The notes under the pieces are model-generated. The model was not told where the DNA came from, ran no database searches, and saw only the letters and a list, made by a program, of their open reading frames with translations. Made by a program: the position numbers and the translations under genes. Shown here in pieces: positions 17,715 through 32,200 of a DNA stretch of 64,000 nucleotides. The stretch covers positions 10,202,649 through 10,266,648 of the forward strand of contig NW_025062477.1 in NCBI RefSeq assembly GCF_000002995.4, read 5' to 3'. Source of the stretch: Brugia malayi (Eukaryota; Nematoda; Chromadorea; Rhabditida; Onchocercidae). How positions within the stretch are numbered: position 1 is the stretch's first letter; every line of letters begins with the position of its first letter.

Positions 17715-17798
17715 TTCAGAAATTACACCTGGCTAATGTTTTACGCTTCATACAGCTATACTGCTATCGCTGATCTCAATTACATATTTTTTTGAATG
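17715..17798 (+). other. Candidate 5' leader exon of the TRPM gene
   Basis: An 84-bp block of mixed composition bounded by an acceptor (ATTATTCAG, ending 17714) and a strong donor (GAATG then GTAAGA, from 17799). It carries a 19-codon upstream frame beginning at the ATG at 17736 and ending at the TGA at 17793. It could splice to the acceptor TTTTTTAG just before 19167, which lies about 50 bp before the TRPM start codon. Alternatively it could be a piece of an unrelated transcript. There is no transcript evidence. Confidence 0.3.
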
Positions 17799-17917
17799 GT
17801 AAGAAAATTTACAACTATTTTTTCATATAATAATATTTATCAAATTAATTTTTTCTTTTCTTTTTTTTTTTTTTTGAATTTTTTTAAATATTTAAAATAA
17901 TTAGAAATAACAAAAAA

Positions 17918-18016
17918 AGGTCACAGAAAATATACTTTACTTCCATACTGACCAATGGTCATTTGCTAATGAGGTCAAAGCATCATCCATCCTCCGTTAA
18001 GTTATGTCGTTGACCT
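17918..18016. promoter_or_regulatory. Cluster of nuclear-receptor half sites
   Basis: AGGTCA at 17918 and 17972 (plus strand), TGACCT at 18011 (minus-strand AGGTCA), and a TGACC-AAT-GGTCA everted pair at 17949-17961 give five half sites in about 100 bp, 1.2 kb upstream of the TRPM ATG. AGGTCA is the canonical nuclear hormone receptor half site. In DNA this poor in G and C such a density is unexpected. Binding is inferred. Confidence 0.35.
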
Positions 18017-18116
18017 TAGCATTGTTTATGTATGTAATAAACATATACATACCCATTTTTTTTTATGTCATATATAAAAATATTACTGATTGAATTCCAT
18101 TCATAATTATCATCAT

Positions 18117-18156
18117 CTCTCCCTTTCTCTCTCTCTCCCTCTCTCTCTCTCTCTTT
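18117..18156. repeat. CT-rich polypyrimidine tract
   Basis: Interrupted (CT)n run on the plus strand, equal to (GA)n on the other, between the half-site cluster and the TRPM start codon. Such tracts may be simple repeats or GAGA-type promoter elements. Confidence 0.7.
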
Positions 18157-19216
18157 TATTCTTCCTTTCATATATATTTTTTCTCTTTTCTTTGTTTTTT
18201 TTTTTTTTTTGAATCAAAAATTTTTTAATTCATTTTTTGTTTTTCTTCAAACTTTTTAAAATATCATTTTCTATCGTTTTTTTTCCCTTAAATTTTATTA
18301 ACAATTTGTCAATTCTTTTTCATTTAAACAAATATTTTTTTTTATCTTTCATTTTTTTTTTTTTTGTTTATTTACAATTTTGTTTTTTTTCTTCTCTTTG
18401 TAATTATATTTTTTTTTTTTTTTTTGTTTTCAAATATTTTAAAATGTTTAAAAAAAAATAAAATAATAATTTGTTTTAATAAATGAATTAATAACACATA
18501 TTTTTAGTTTAGAAAATTAAAATAAATTACTCTCATCGTTTAATCTCGATTAATTGAAAAAAAAAAAGAAAGAAAAGAACGAATGCATAAATATTTTATG
18601 AATCAAACTGTAAAAATGTTTTATTTTCAAATGAGCCATAAATCAATGAATTTAATAAATTGGTCTGATAGGGTTGATTTTTCATCAACTTTTACTTTCT
18701 TTTTTCCTTTCCTTTTTTTTTTTTTTTCTTGCATTTTTCAATTTTAGTTTTCCTTTTTTTCCACCTAAGAAATGATTAATTATATAATATTATTAAAATC
18801 TTAGTTTAAATTATATATTTTTTTTTTTATTTAAATCATAATTAATTATGAACTAATTCATTAAATTATTAAATGTTAGACATTAATTTTAATAATAATT
18901 TTCTTTTTGATTATAGTTTAATTTCAGTTAGAGGGTAAAATTTTTATTTTAAAATACAATTTTTAAATTTTAAACAATAAAATTTAAATGTTTCATTAAA
19001 AAAAAGAAAAAAAAAAAAGGGAAAAAAAAGAAATTTCAAGCACAATTCTATTTTGTGCATTAATGTTGTATATATATACATATCCCTTTTCTTGTTTTAT
19101 TGCTAAATTTGCTTTATTTTTCAAATTCAATTTTTTCTTTTTAACTTTTTTTTATTTCTTTTTTAGATATCGGTTTAAAAAAAAAAAAAAAAAAGTGAAT
19201 TAAAAGAAAAATTAAT

Positions 19217-21062
19217 ATGTTCACAAAAGAATACTTAAAACCATGGACTGGAAATCAAAGGTCAAATCCATCTGGTTAGTTTAATTTTGTAATTGTTGAA
19301 TAATAATTTCCAATTTATAAAATAATAAAAAATTTTTCAACTAACAAATCTTTCAAAACATTTATTAACATTGTTTCATTTTTTTGTGATATTTTAAATT
19401 GTATCTTTTTACTTACTTTAAATCCTTTTTTTTTTTTTTTTTTACCTGGAATTATTAAAAGTATTTACTACTTGAAACTTATATATGAAATATTTTATTT
19501 TGAATTTAATTTTATATATTAATGATAATTTAATAATTTATAAAAATTAAATTTTCTTCATTTTCTTCTCAAATTTATCGCTGTTTTTAATTCCTTTGCT
19601 AACAGTTCAAAAGAAAAAAAAAAACAACAAAAGGTAGCAACAAATTACTATTATAGCATTAAAAAAAAAAAAAGAAAAATAAAATAAAATAAAAAATAAT
19701 CAAAAATTTTCATCGATATATTCCATTACAATTTCTAATATATTACTTAAGTTAAAATTTTGATTATTTCAGTAATTATAGATAGCGGAGTTCAACGTCA
19801 TGACCCTTCCACGGATACGTTATACGTTAATGCTAGTAAACAAACGAAGCTTGATCCTGATAAAGCAGTCAAAGATTTAGAATTAAGGTAAACAATAATA
19901 ATAAATTGAATCTATTTTAAATATCACTTAAATGTTTATCTATTGTTTTATTAAAATTATTACTATTTCAATTATATATTATCTATTTTATATGTTAATT
20001 ATTCAAATATATATCACTGCTAAGTGATTAATTAATTAAATATAATTATGAATTAAATATAAGTGTAGGATTTAAATAACAAATTTTAATTCCAATTGTA
20101 CATATTATATTGTTGTACCAATTAATATTATATATCAAATAAAGTACAAAAAAAAAAAAAAAAATGATTTTACTTATTAATATAAACATAATTAGTTTAC
20201 TAATCACATACCTATGACTACATTTGTCATAGAATCAAAATTGTTTTAAATAAATTTAAGTAACTTTTAAATAGTCAAAAATGCTTTCATTATAAAACGA
20301 TGGAATAAGTATGGAATACATCTAAAAAATGATTTTAGTGTTATAAAAAATTTTAAATTTATAACTAACATAAACAATACAAAAATTAGACATAATCAAA
20401 ATAATATAAAATTTAAATAATATTTAATTAATGATTTAAATAAATGATTAATAATTTAAAGTAATATACAAATTAGTGGTATAAATTACACATTAATTTT
20501 TTTTTTTTTTTTTTTAGAATAGTAAAAACTCGAGAGCGAGCAGCTGGAAATGGTAATGCGACATCTGGCGGTCATCGTCATCGTCATCGAAATTCTGAAA
20601 ATGGTTTGTGCATTTTGCTTGCTGTTTGCAACTAATAATATCATTAACTTAATTGTTGGACCTAAATTAAACCTTAAGTTTTTTTTTTTTTTTTAAGTTT
20701 AATTTTAAACTGATTAAAGTTTCATTACAAACAACAGTTAATCTTTCCAGAACTTCTCCTCCTACCATACTTGATTAACTCACTATCTCATTGTCTCAAC
20801 ATTAATAATATTAGTAAAATATTGATAATATATAATATAATTATTTACATATGGGATATTGTAAGTACAAATTTAAAATTTGGAATTAAATATAAATTTA
20901 AAATTAAAAGCTTCTCTGTCAATTTTGGAATAAAAGAAAAAGAGCAATGCAGTTTAACTTATGTATCATTGCATAATTGTCACTATCATTATTACTATTG
21001 TTATTATTATTATTATATTTATCATTATTTTTGTTATTATTGTTATTATTATTATATTTATC

Positions 21063-21093
<31 letters not shown>

Positions 21094-23207
21094 GTCATTA
21101 TTTTTTGTTATTACTGTTATTAACATCATCATCATTTACTGTAACGGCACACTACAAAAATCATATTTATCGTATACCATCATTTACCGTAATCCGACCG
21201 GGAATACTGTACCCTTCAAAACTAACAATTTCTGCACATAGACAGTTGAAATTTTCAGTATTTTAAATTTAGCAAAACTGTTACTGAAAAATGTTACGTG
21301 AATAAAATAGATGTACATTTTTGATTCCACTTCTTCACCTATTTATTTCATATCAATGAATCATCTATTTATTATAATTGTACAATCAAATACATAACTG
21401 AAAATAAAACAACATTCATAACAATCCGTTTAAAATTTTGAACATTTAATTAATAATATTAGATAGCACTAACTGATATAAACAAAAAAATCATTTAATT
21501 AATAATACTTTCTTCCATTAGCATAAAATGAAAAAAGAAAAATAAAAGATTGAGTTGATTTAATCATACAAATTAGCATATACATATGTGTGTGTCTATG
21601 AAGTATTATAAGCATTTTTTGTTTTTTTGATAATTAAATATTTATTTAATTATTTCTGATCTAAAAAGTAATCAATAAATCAATATTTTCATGTGAAAGT
21701 GAAAAGAAAAAAAAAAATGAACGTTGTCGCAGAATGACACAACTTTTCCTTTTTTTTTTTCAGTTTTAAATGCACCCATTTCTCTCATATGAAATGATAT
21801 CATCACTTTTAGATACGAGAAAGAGAGAGAGAGAGGGACAGAGAGGGAGAGAGAGGGAGAGAGAGGGACAGAGAGGGAGAGAGAGAGAATGAAACAAGAA
21901 AAATTGTGGGAGGTCTAATAATCATCAAATTTAACATCAATAAATACACACATACATACATACATACATACATACATGCACACATACATACTACATACAT
22001 ACATACATATACAAACATACATACTACATACATACATACATACACTATATACACACTGAAAGGCTCATTTATTTACAAGTATTGCGCTTCTGAGATTAGC
22101 TAAATCTTATCAAAATATGTTAAAATTGTTATTCTCGAAAGTTTCACTCACGTGATTGAAAGGATCTTTTTTCTTCCTTATTTCAAATTTTAATCATAAT
22201 TTGTCTTAAAAATTGTATATTTTAGCCGAAATTTATTCCATACTTCAAATTCATTCCTTTCATTCATTAAATTTTAGCTAAATTACTTTTTTTCTTCTTT
22301 TTTAATTTATAGAATTCAAAATTTGAATGCTTTAGATTATCAATAATTTCTGTTAGACAAATTTAAATTTCTTGCATAAGTGTATCCACTTTATACGAAT
22401 GCATGTATGCATGCATGCATGTTAATGTTTTTCATGTTATGCATGTGGCTTATATATAATTGTCTAAATGACTACATGATTTGTTTGTTTACTCATTTAT
22501 TTTATTTGTTTATTTGCTTATTTATTTACTTGCTTGTTTGTTTATTTTGTGTTTTTTCTTATTTTTGTATAAATATAACTATATATATATATATATTTTG
22601 ATTTGAAAAAAAAAAAAACCATCCTAATCTTCAAATATTCTATCATTAAAACTTATCTTTGTTGCACTTTTTTTTTCTGTATTCCATCTTAATCAATGTT
22701 ACCTATATTAATAATAATAAATAGTATGCAACAAAGAAAAAAAAAACTAAAAATAATTATTGTTATCTTTTCTTCAGCAAATGTGATAATAATAATAGGC
22801 AAAATGTATGTAATATATTAAAAATTCTTATCATTTATTACTATTATCACTAAATTGTTATCATTACTTTATTGTATAGAGTGATAGTAATATATGCAGG
22901 TGAAGTAGTAAACGAGTGATAAGCAATAATGCATGACACTAGTTGCTAATTCATTAAAATTCACTACTGTTAAGAATTTGGCCAAGATGACATCAATACT
23001 GCGACATATGCGCAATTTAAAATGCACATTCAAATATGGTTGGAGCCGTGGAATATTAAATGTAATTTAAGTACAATTGCTAGGGACGATGCATTACGTT
23101 AGATTGGCTACAGATGACATTGATACTGTGACATATGCGCAATTTAAAACGTATCCTATAGCTATACCTATTACGACTACAATAAGTACAACAAATATCA
23201 CAAATGT

Positions 23208-23261
<54 letters not shown>

Positions 23262-26200
23262 AGCTATAACAACAGCAACGAATGAATTTATCGGTAATAT
23301 CATCAAATGATATAATTAATTATCCATTCATTTCATCGTATTTGTTTCTTACATTAATTTTTTTATTTTAATCATCTCTCTACATTTTTTTATATATTTT
23401 GTATAAATAAAAATATATTTTATTTTGTTGTGGCATATTCGTTCATTACTGTTATTCTAGGTTATGTATATTCAATTGAATGAGTTTTTTCTTTTTTTTT
23501 TTTTTTTTATTTATTTATAAATTTAATCTATATTCATAAATTTTTATTTCATAAATTCAAAAGGAAAAAAAAAATTACAAATAAAGATTGAACATACATA
23601 TATATATAATGCATGCAGCTTTTTTTCAATTTTGCATGCAACATTTTTATATATATATGATTTTTATTTTACTATTCATCCATATATATATACATATATA
23701 CTTATTTATCGTTTATAATTTTATGAGAAAAGAAAAAAAGAGGTCGAAATTCCGAGATGAAATATTATGAATATTTAATTAGAAAATTGATGAATGATTT
23801 TGACACATAATAATAGAAACATTTGAAAAAAAAAAAGGAAATATTGAAAATGCATTAAAAAATATCACAAAAACTTATGCATGCAACACTTTTTTTTTCA
23901 ATTTTTCTCTTTTTTTCTTTTTTTTTTACTATTTTTTTTTTTTTGAATTAAATATTTATTGCTATTGGAAATTAAAAAAGATGAAATGTTTCTTTCAAAT
24001 TTCATTCACGAATTGCATTTATTTTCCCAACAAATTTATATCCAAATTTTGACAGTTATTGATTTTCTGACAGAATTTTAATGAATGACACTTTAAAAAA
24101 AAGCGCACAATGAAAGTTCTCTAAAATCTTTCATGATAAAACAAATTAATTGTTATTATTTATTACTATTAATTAAATTTATCATAATTTCAATTTCAAG
24201 GATTGTTTTGTTTGTGCAAATAATTTTCTTGCATTCATCGTATGAGTTTCATTAACAAGTAGACAATACTTAAAATACTCAAAATTATTTTCTTTCTTTA
24301 ATTAATAGAACTATTGAAGAATTTTTAGTCACTTTAATAAATGTTATTGAAACTTTTTGTAAGAAAATAGATTTTGATAATGAATTTATTTATTTTGTTT
24401 TTTTATAATTTTTTTTTAAAAAATTTTTAGAACCACTTCGTAATGATAGCAAATTGAAACCAATCGTAAAAATGAAAAAAGAATCCGGAAACGGTGCACG
24501 TCACGTTCATTGCAATGATTGGCGTGAAATGTTAGCTTTGGTTAATGCGTCAAACAAAATATCTGCTAATAATTACGCAGCGCAAACAGATAAGGTAGAA
24601 ATTGTCAATGATCACTTTACTACTTTGCATAAAGAAATATAAAAGTAGAAATAACCTAAAATTAGAAAATTATAAGCATACGATGAAGCACTGATATTTA
24701 AACATATTTTTTATAGGAAATGCATAAAATTGTTATCATTGTTATAATATTAATTAATTTATTTATTTAAACGACATTTTGGAAGTTCCTTTTATAGTTA
24801 AGCAATAGATTTCTTAACACTTACTGACTCTTTTATTGGTTTTCTTGTGAGACTGTGAAGTATGAGTTTGAAGAACTAAATTAGGATAAGATTGTTTGGA
24901 GAAAATATTTAGATTATTTATTTGGATGTATTAGGATTTCAACCATTTTATAAATAAAACTTATTTTTTCATGTCATTTTTAATAAAGTATATGTGAAGA
25001 AAATAAATGACTAATGTCACTTAAACAAGTGACGTAATAAAGATTGATTTATGAAACTGATCAATTAAATTAATCTTTTTCAACAAAAAAATTTCAGGAT
25101 GCATCACCGAAGTGTTTTACGTCAGGACCACCAGATGTATGTGCAACACCAACTTCATTAACTAGCACAATACATTTGAGAACAAGGGCTACTAGTTCAA
25201 CTGTAAGTTTATTATCACTTTTTATGGTTGTATTTTTTAGCTGGTTAAAATTTGAAATTATTTGATATGTTGGTTATATTGACAATTTTACCTGAGATGG
25301 TATAATAAGAATTCTAATGTAATTGAAAAACTATTTTTTTTTTTACATTAATATCTATTTTCTTTCATTTGCAGTCATTGTTGCAAAATAATTGGGTGGA
25401 ACAAACATTCAAAAAACGTGAATGCATTCAGTTTATACCAAGTAATCGATATCCTGAAAAGTAAGAATACTTTAGGAAGACTGAATGACTTTTTTTTTTT
25501 TTTAATATTATAATTCATATAATAATGAAATGAATATTTTAGATGTTGTTGTGGAAGATTGAAACGGATTCATATCTCAAGTCGACAGTGCTCAACATCT
25601 TGGGATATTCCATCAGCTGAAAGAGTTCAAAATGTAGGACGAAGTGATGAAGAAGCCGAACCAGAGATGACTGGTGGTGAAAGTGAGGTTGGACAATCAG
25701 TAAGTATAACAACTTTTGCTAAAATATTATTTCCAATATTTCATATCTTTAATTCAGATTATCTATTTTGAAACAAATTTCTATCAAATAGTGTTGTTGA
25801 AATTCGAACATTTTTTTTTTTGTATTTTATGGTCTTTTTTTCCTTAGTTTTTAAAAAAGTTCTTTTTTTCTCTCTCTCTCTTCCTTCTTTGTTTTAGAAA
25901 CAACCTACTACTAAGACTACTGAAAAGTGGTCGATAAGGAAGCATACAGCTCTATTTCCAACCGATGCTTATGGTACAATTGAATTTCAAGGTTGGTACA
26001 TGATTACTTATAAAATATATTGTTTGCTATCTGACTGTTTAGATCCGATATTTCAGGTGGACCAATTGGTAGACCATTATTATTTTGCTATTGACAATAG
26101 TTTTTGTTTTTAATGAAATTAGTATTTCAGTTATAAAAATCATAAAAAATTTATAAGTTATAAAATTTGTTTTATGGATATAGCATCATTGCATGGTTCT

Positions 26201-29200
26201 TTTGCGATAAGCGAAAATCATTTCTCTACTATCATTTCAGTAATTTAAATGAGAATGATTTTGATGGATTCTTTTTCATTCTTTCAAGTTATGTTAAGTT
26301 CATTACAATATTTCAGGTGCACCTCATCCATATAAGGCTCAGTATTTGAGGTTAACAGTTGAGTCAAATCCTGCTGATATTATGGATTTATTCGAATCAG
26401 TTTGGAATGTTCCTGCTCCAAAATTAATTATAACAGTTCATGGAGGCATGACTGATTTTGAGTGAGATATTATAGACGTTTAAATTTTTTTTTTTTTTGA
26501 TTTAACATAATTTTGTGACATCACATCTAAGACTTTTTACTGAGAAAGTTTTTGATGCTCATAATGGCCCGAACACTGAGTAATAGTGATTGTATAGATG
26601 AAATGAGTATGAAATGGTAGAGTGAGCAATATTTTCAGGATTTGACAAAATTCGAAGTATTTTTTATTCCAGTTTTTCAGCTTACAACCAAAATTAGCAC
26701 GAGTATTTCGTAAAGGTTTATTAAAAGCAGCGAAGACTACAGGTGCATGGATTATTACTGCAGGTAAATGATTTTATCAATCTCTTTTGAATTATATAAA
26801 AGTTTAAACTTTAACAATCGGTAATTTGAGCTGAAAATTTTCAATAAATGAATTCAATTTTCTAGTAATGAAGGCAATTTAGGCATCAACGCTGGTGTAG
26901 TTCGTCAAGTTGCAGCTGCAATTGATGGTTCAGGTAGCGTTTCACGGGTTCGTTCCAAAATAGTCACCATTGGTATTGCTCCATGGGGTTTATTAAAGAA
27001 GAGAGACAATCTTTTGGGACAAGTAAGTTTCGAATTTAAATTTGGACTTAATTCTTTAAATCTGAAATTTTCATCTATCAAATTATTGGTCATTTTTGTT
27101 ACACTTTTTTTGATATAACTGTCTTTATAACATTTCATTTCAGGATGCAGTCGTCCCATATCATCCACATTCCTTCTCTCCTAAAGGTCGATTTGCTGTA
27201 TTGAATAATAGGCATTCATATTTTCTGCTTGTTGATAATGGTACTATAGGACGGTATGTTTTCAACAAATCCAGCCAGTTCTTACTTTATGTACAATTTC
27301 ATTTTTCTAATAACACTAAAATTAAATTGCATAATTTGCGGTCTCTTTTTATGTGTTACTTGTTAATTTTTTCTTTCGATCTTAATTTTTTTGTACTAAT
27401 GATACTGGTAATTATTACGATAATTCGTAGAATGTTTCTGCATCATTTAGTTATGGAGCTGATGTAATACTGAGGAAAAGACTAGAATCATATATTTCTG
27501 AAAAACGAACACTTGGTAATGGAACACGAAGTGTTCCGGTTGTTTGTGTTGTCTTAGAAGGTGGAACTTGTACAATTAAAGCAGTTTACGATTGCGTATG
27601 CACGTAAGTGTACTTTCTTTAATTGGTTAGTTTGGTGACTCTTATCTATTACTGATTACTTATATACTTAATTTATATCGATGTATATTATTAAACAAAA
27701 AGAAAATTGCTATAATGTTAATTCAGTTTTATTATGAAATTTATGATTTCATTTTTATTTTACATGACATTAATTTTATCCATTGAGCTACTGATGTCGT
27801 AAGGCTTCCGTCAATGATTAATTTTCAATTTTGTACATCTTGAAATTGTTGAACCAGAAGGTGTACTAGCTTTAATCACTTGAGTACTAAGTGCTCTTGC
27901 AAATAAGTGGCATAAAATAAGAGATTTAAACGATTTATTTTTAATATTTATAGGTCACCACGAGTTCCAGTCGTTGTCTGTGATGGAAGTGGTCGAGCAG
28001 CTGATTTGTTAGCGTTTGCGCATCAATATGTACAGGAAGATGGGTAATTTTTTTTTTTTTTGTAAATTTTCAAATCAAATCACTAACACTGTTTTCGTTT
28101 GGTTACTTGCAAAGTTTATATCCGTTATGTCAACACTTCGGACATCATTACCTACTATCTCTTCTGTAATATAGACATCCTAAAAAATTTTTTATAATAT
28201 TAAATGAAAAGGCGGATTATGTTCATATACTAATTAGTTGCTATTAATAATTCAAATACATTTAGCTTTAGTTGATCATTTAGAGTTTGTTAAGTTTCCT
28301 AGAAAATATTTATATTTTGTTGTCACTTAATCTATAGAGCTGTTCACTTTCTTTTTTCTTTTTTTCCGATGTTCTAATTTTAGACAGTTACCTGAACGTG
28401 TCAAACCTCAGTTATTCAGTTTAGTGCAATTTGTATTTGGTTATGATGATGATGCAGCAGAAAAGCTTCTAGAACAATTGATGATGTGTGTTCGTCAAAG
28501 GCATTTGGTCTTTTTTTTATTTGAAATAATTTTAAAATTTAAATTTTGTTCGCAAAGGAAGAAATTTTTTAACAAGATTAAAGGATATTGTAATTTTGTT
28601 AAGGTATGCCGAGATAAGAGATCTTATCAAACAAAGTTTCTTATGTATTATAATGAGATAAAAAACTTCAACTCTTTATACGCCTTTCTTAATTCGGTTT
28701 GTTCTTTATGGACCTCTTTAAAAAAGTTAAAATGACTTGTTACTGATAGAAGAGATATATAGCAATTATTCGAAAGTTCTTCTTAAAAAAAAAAAAAAAT
28801 TTTTAGCATTTTAAAAATTTTGTATTGCAGATAACAGTTTTCCGTTTGGGTGAAGATCAAAAACAAGATGTTGACCATGCAATATTGACGGCTTTATTGA
28901 AAGAGCAGAATTTATCAGCACCAGATCAGCTTGCATTAGCATTAGCTTGGAATCGTGTTGATATAGCACGATCAGATATATTTGTGTTAGGACAGGTTTA
29001 GTATTTAATTTTCTGAATATATGCAATAAACATTAAAATTCATTTTCACGAACAAACATTTTAAAAAATTTCATATTACAAATAACACTTTTTTTGTTTG
29101 TATGAATTATCATTAAATGAAAAATGGTATGCTTTTGAAATCATATAATATTAGCATTAAAAGTATTAGAAATAAAAATTAGAATGATAAATATTAAGTT

Positions 29201-32200
29201 TAAAATTTTTTTAGGATTGGCCAAAAACAGCCCTCCATAATGCGATGATGGAAGCTTTAATAAATGATCGAGTTGATTTTGTTCGTTTATTGCTTGAAAA
29301 TGGCGTGAGTATGGGTAACTTTTTAACCATTGGTCGACTAGAAGAGTTATATAATACGGTAAGGGAAAATTCCTTATTCTTACAATAGCAGCTGATATAT
29401 ATATATATATTTTTTGTTTGATTATTCTTATCAAACAGTATAAATTGATTTATTCAGATTAGATATTTGTTAGAATATATCTCAGTGATTAAGACTTTTA
29501 GAAATGAAACTATTAAATTATGAATTTGTAGAGGTTAAATTTGTGAGAAACAAACAGGTGTTAATTTATCATTCGCTTACTGCCTCATAATTTGCAATAG
29601 ACTACTTTCTCTTTTCTAATTCCAGAAAAGTCCATAAATCAGCTTTTTCTTTTTATACTATTCACATAATTTCATACAATTGAATTCATCATCAATTAAT
29701 AGGCTTAGAAATGGAATGATATATTTTTTTTACATGATGTAATGGATTAAATTATTATTAAATTTTAATATCATTCAGTATTTTAAGACATAAGCAATTT
29801 TAGGATAAAGGACCGCCTAATACACTTTTCTACGTAGTACGTGATGTGGTTAAAATTCGTGACGGATATCGTTATCGGCTACCTCACATTGGTCTTGCAA
29901 TTGAAAAACTTATGGGTTATGCTTATAAATCATCGTATACAACAGAACCATTCCGTTCTAAATATCTTCTTTATAGGAATAAATTAAAGGTATATAGTTA
30001 TTAATTTTTGGAATGCAAAGCTAATAATAGCTAGCATACATTCCTGGCTACCTTTATTTTTTATTACTATTTTTTTTTTTTTTTTTTCATATGTTTGATT
30101 TTTAGCACAATTAGTTTTAAAAATTATCCTTCATTTTCACTATGTTTAAAATTTATAAAAGTTTCCAATTTTATTTCTCTTTTTTCTTTTTTTTTTTTTT
30201 TTAAGAAACTTCGGAAACAAAATCAAGATAGTATGCGAGATTCCTTCATATCTGATGGATTTGTTACACCATTGGCAAATCCGGATAATCTTGTTACGGA
30301 TTCTGTTTTGGCTGCATATTCTGGAAATCGTGCACTAAGTCATCATATATTATGGCGCTCAAGGCGAGATGTATGTTTTTAGCATATATAATTCTAAATT
30401 TTCAAAGTTATTAGTTCCGTTTTATTTTACTTTAACAATAAACTTCGGTGATGAAATGATTGGAAGAATGTAAATTTCCAGAATCCAGCAAGTAATTTTG
30501 GAATAATGGCACCACCGAAACCGGTTGCCGTGCAAGAAACAGTTATTGATATCGAAAATGGTAAGAATCAGTTGTAATTATGTAATATTGTGGATAGCAT
30601 TTCGGAATTTTGTAGTACTTCTTTTTCTTACCTTTACCATTTGTAAAATTTGATAATTTCATCTTAGAACTGTAATAAAATTATTAATTGTGTAATATTG
30701 TACATAGCATTTCGGAGTTTTGTGGTATTTCTTCTCTTTTTTAACCATTTGTACATTTGACAAATTTAATTTAATGAATTGTGATAAAATTGTTGATGGC
30801 TTTATATTTTCAGAATCTTTATGTTCGGATACGGAAAAAGATGTGGATGATTTCAAATATCCATTTAATGAACTTCTTGTTTGGGCTGTTTTAACCAAAC
30901 GACAAGAAATGGCATTATGTATGTGGCAACATGGTGAAGAAGCTATGGCAAAGGTTCATTTTATTTGTTATATGTTAGATTAAATTTAAGAATTTGGTCT
31001 GATTTGTCTTCTTGTTAATTGAAAACTAGCATTTATATCATTTTAAAACGGCATTTTTTTTTACAATTGGTATTTCAAAAAGCTCTATGAAATTTCTATT
31101 TTTTTTCTTGATTTTGTGGTATTTACAATTATTTCTAAGAATTGTTTCGAGAAAATTGTGTATATCTAAACTTAACTTCATTATTGGTTAAAAAATATAA
31201 GTAAAAAAATATATGTATGTAAGCATGTGAGTAAAACTGTAAAATAATAGAATTTCTGTGGAGTTTTACAGGCATTGGTAGCATGTCGATTGTACAAGAG
31301 CTTAGCAAAAGAAGCTGCAGAAGATTATTTAGAAGTTGAAATTTGTGAAGAATTAAAGAATCATGCAGAGTGAGTTTTTATGTTGATTAATTTATGTTTC
31401 AAATTTTTTGTTTTGATTTTTGTGCTGAAATTCGGTTCTACTAAATATATTTATATCGTGAATACATGTAGCTATTGAAAATTTTCATGTGCAATTGTGC
31501 TAGTAATTAGAATGTTAAACAGTAATGTTTGAGTTTCAAATATATTTGAGTAACATTTATTATAAAATGTATTTTTTCAAAAAAAAAGAAAGAAGAAAAA
31601 GTGCTTATTATTCAGTACTAACTCACTGGGTTAAATGACTATATAATGTTGAACTAGATAAATTAAATATTTCTTATATTTTCATTCTTAGGATTTATTC
31701 AAGTCCAAATAAAATCTTATCACTTTAATATAATAAACATTAATTTTTTTTTTTTTTTTTTTCAAAGGGATTTTCGTAAACTTTCGTTATCACTACTGGA
31801 ACATTGCTACAACCACGATGATGCACGAACACTTCAGTTACTTACTTATGAATTAATCAGTTGGGGGAATGAAACTTGTCTTTCGCTTGCTGTAATGGTC
31901 AATAATAAACAATTTTTAGCTCATCCATGGTAAAAGTTTGCTATTATTTTTTTCAAATTTTTATTGTTGTAAAATGACAAATACATATTGTTAATAATTT
32001 AACCAAAAAAAAAAAAATAATAATTAATATATTATATTTTGATGAGATCAGTTTGATGCGTGCATATTTTTATTAATAGACCAAATTACCAAACGAACGT
32101 TTAAAGTGATGCATTCAATTAGATTGATAATATTTTTCTTTTTTTTTATTAACTTTTCTGATATATTTCAGCTGTCAAATTCTATTAGCTGATTTGTGGC

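Larger units (their letters stand above)
20604..24430 (+). other. Giant intron 3 of the TRPM gene (3.8 kb)
   Basis: The largest intron of the gene; most others are 50-900 bp. It holds a series of repeats annotated separately: (ATT)n, (GA)n, (CATA)n, TTTR tracts, a duplicated 38-bp block and (ACA)n. It separates the short N-terminal exons 1-3 from exon 4, so an internal promoter or alternative start in this intron is conceivable. Confidence 0.8.

Noticed and set aside
22396..22425. ATGCATGC stretch as a protein-binding site
   Set aside because: Simple alternating repeat; self-complementarity follows from the tetranucleotide and needs no function.
23077..23310. 77-residue frame ending in poly-Thr
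   Set aside because: Intronic; half of it is the (ACA)n repeat. The non-repeat half is explained by the duplicated block, reported as a finding.
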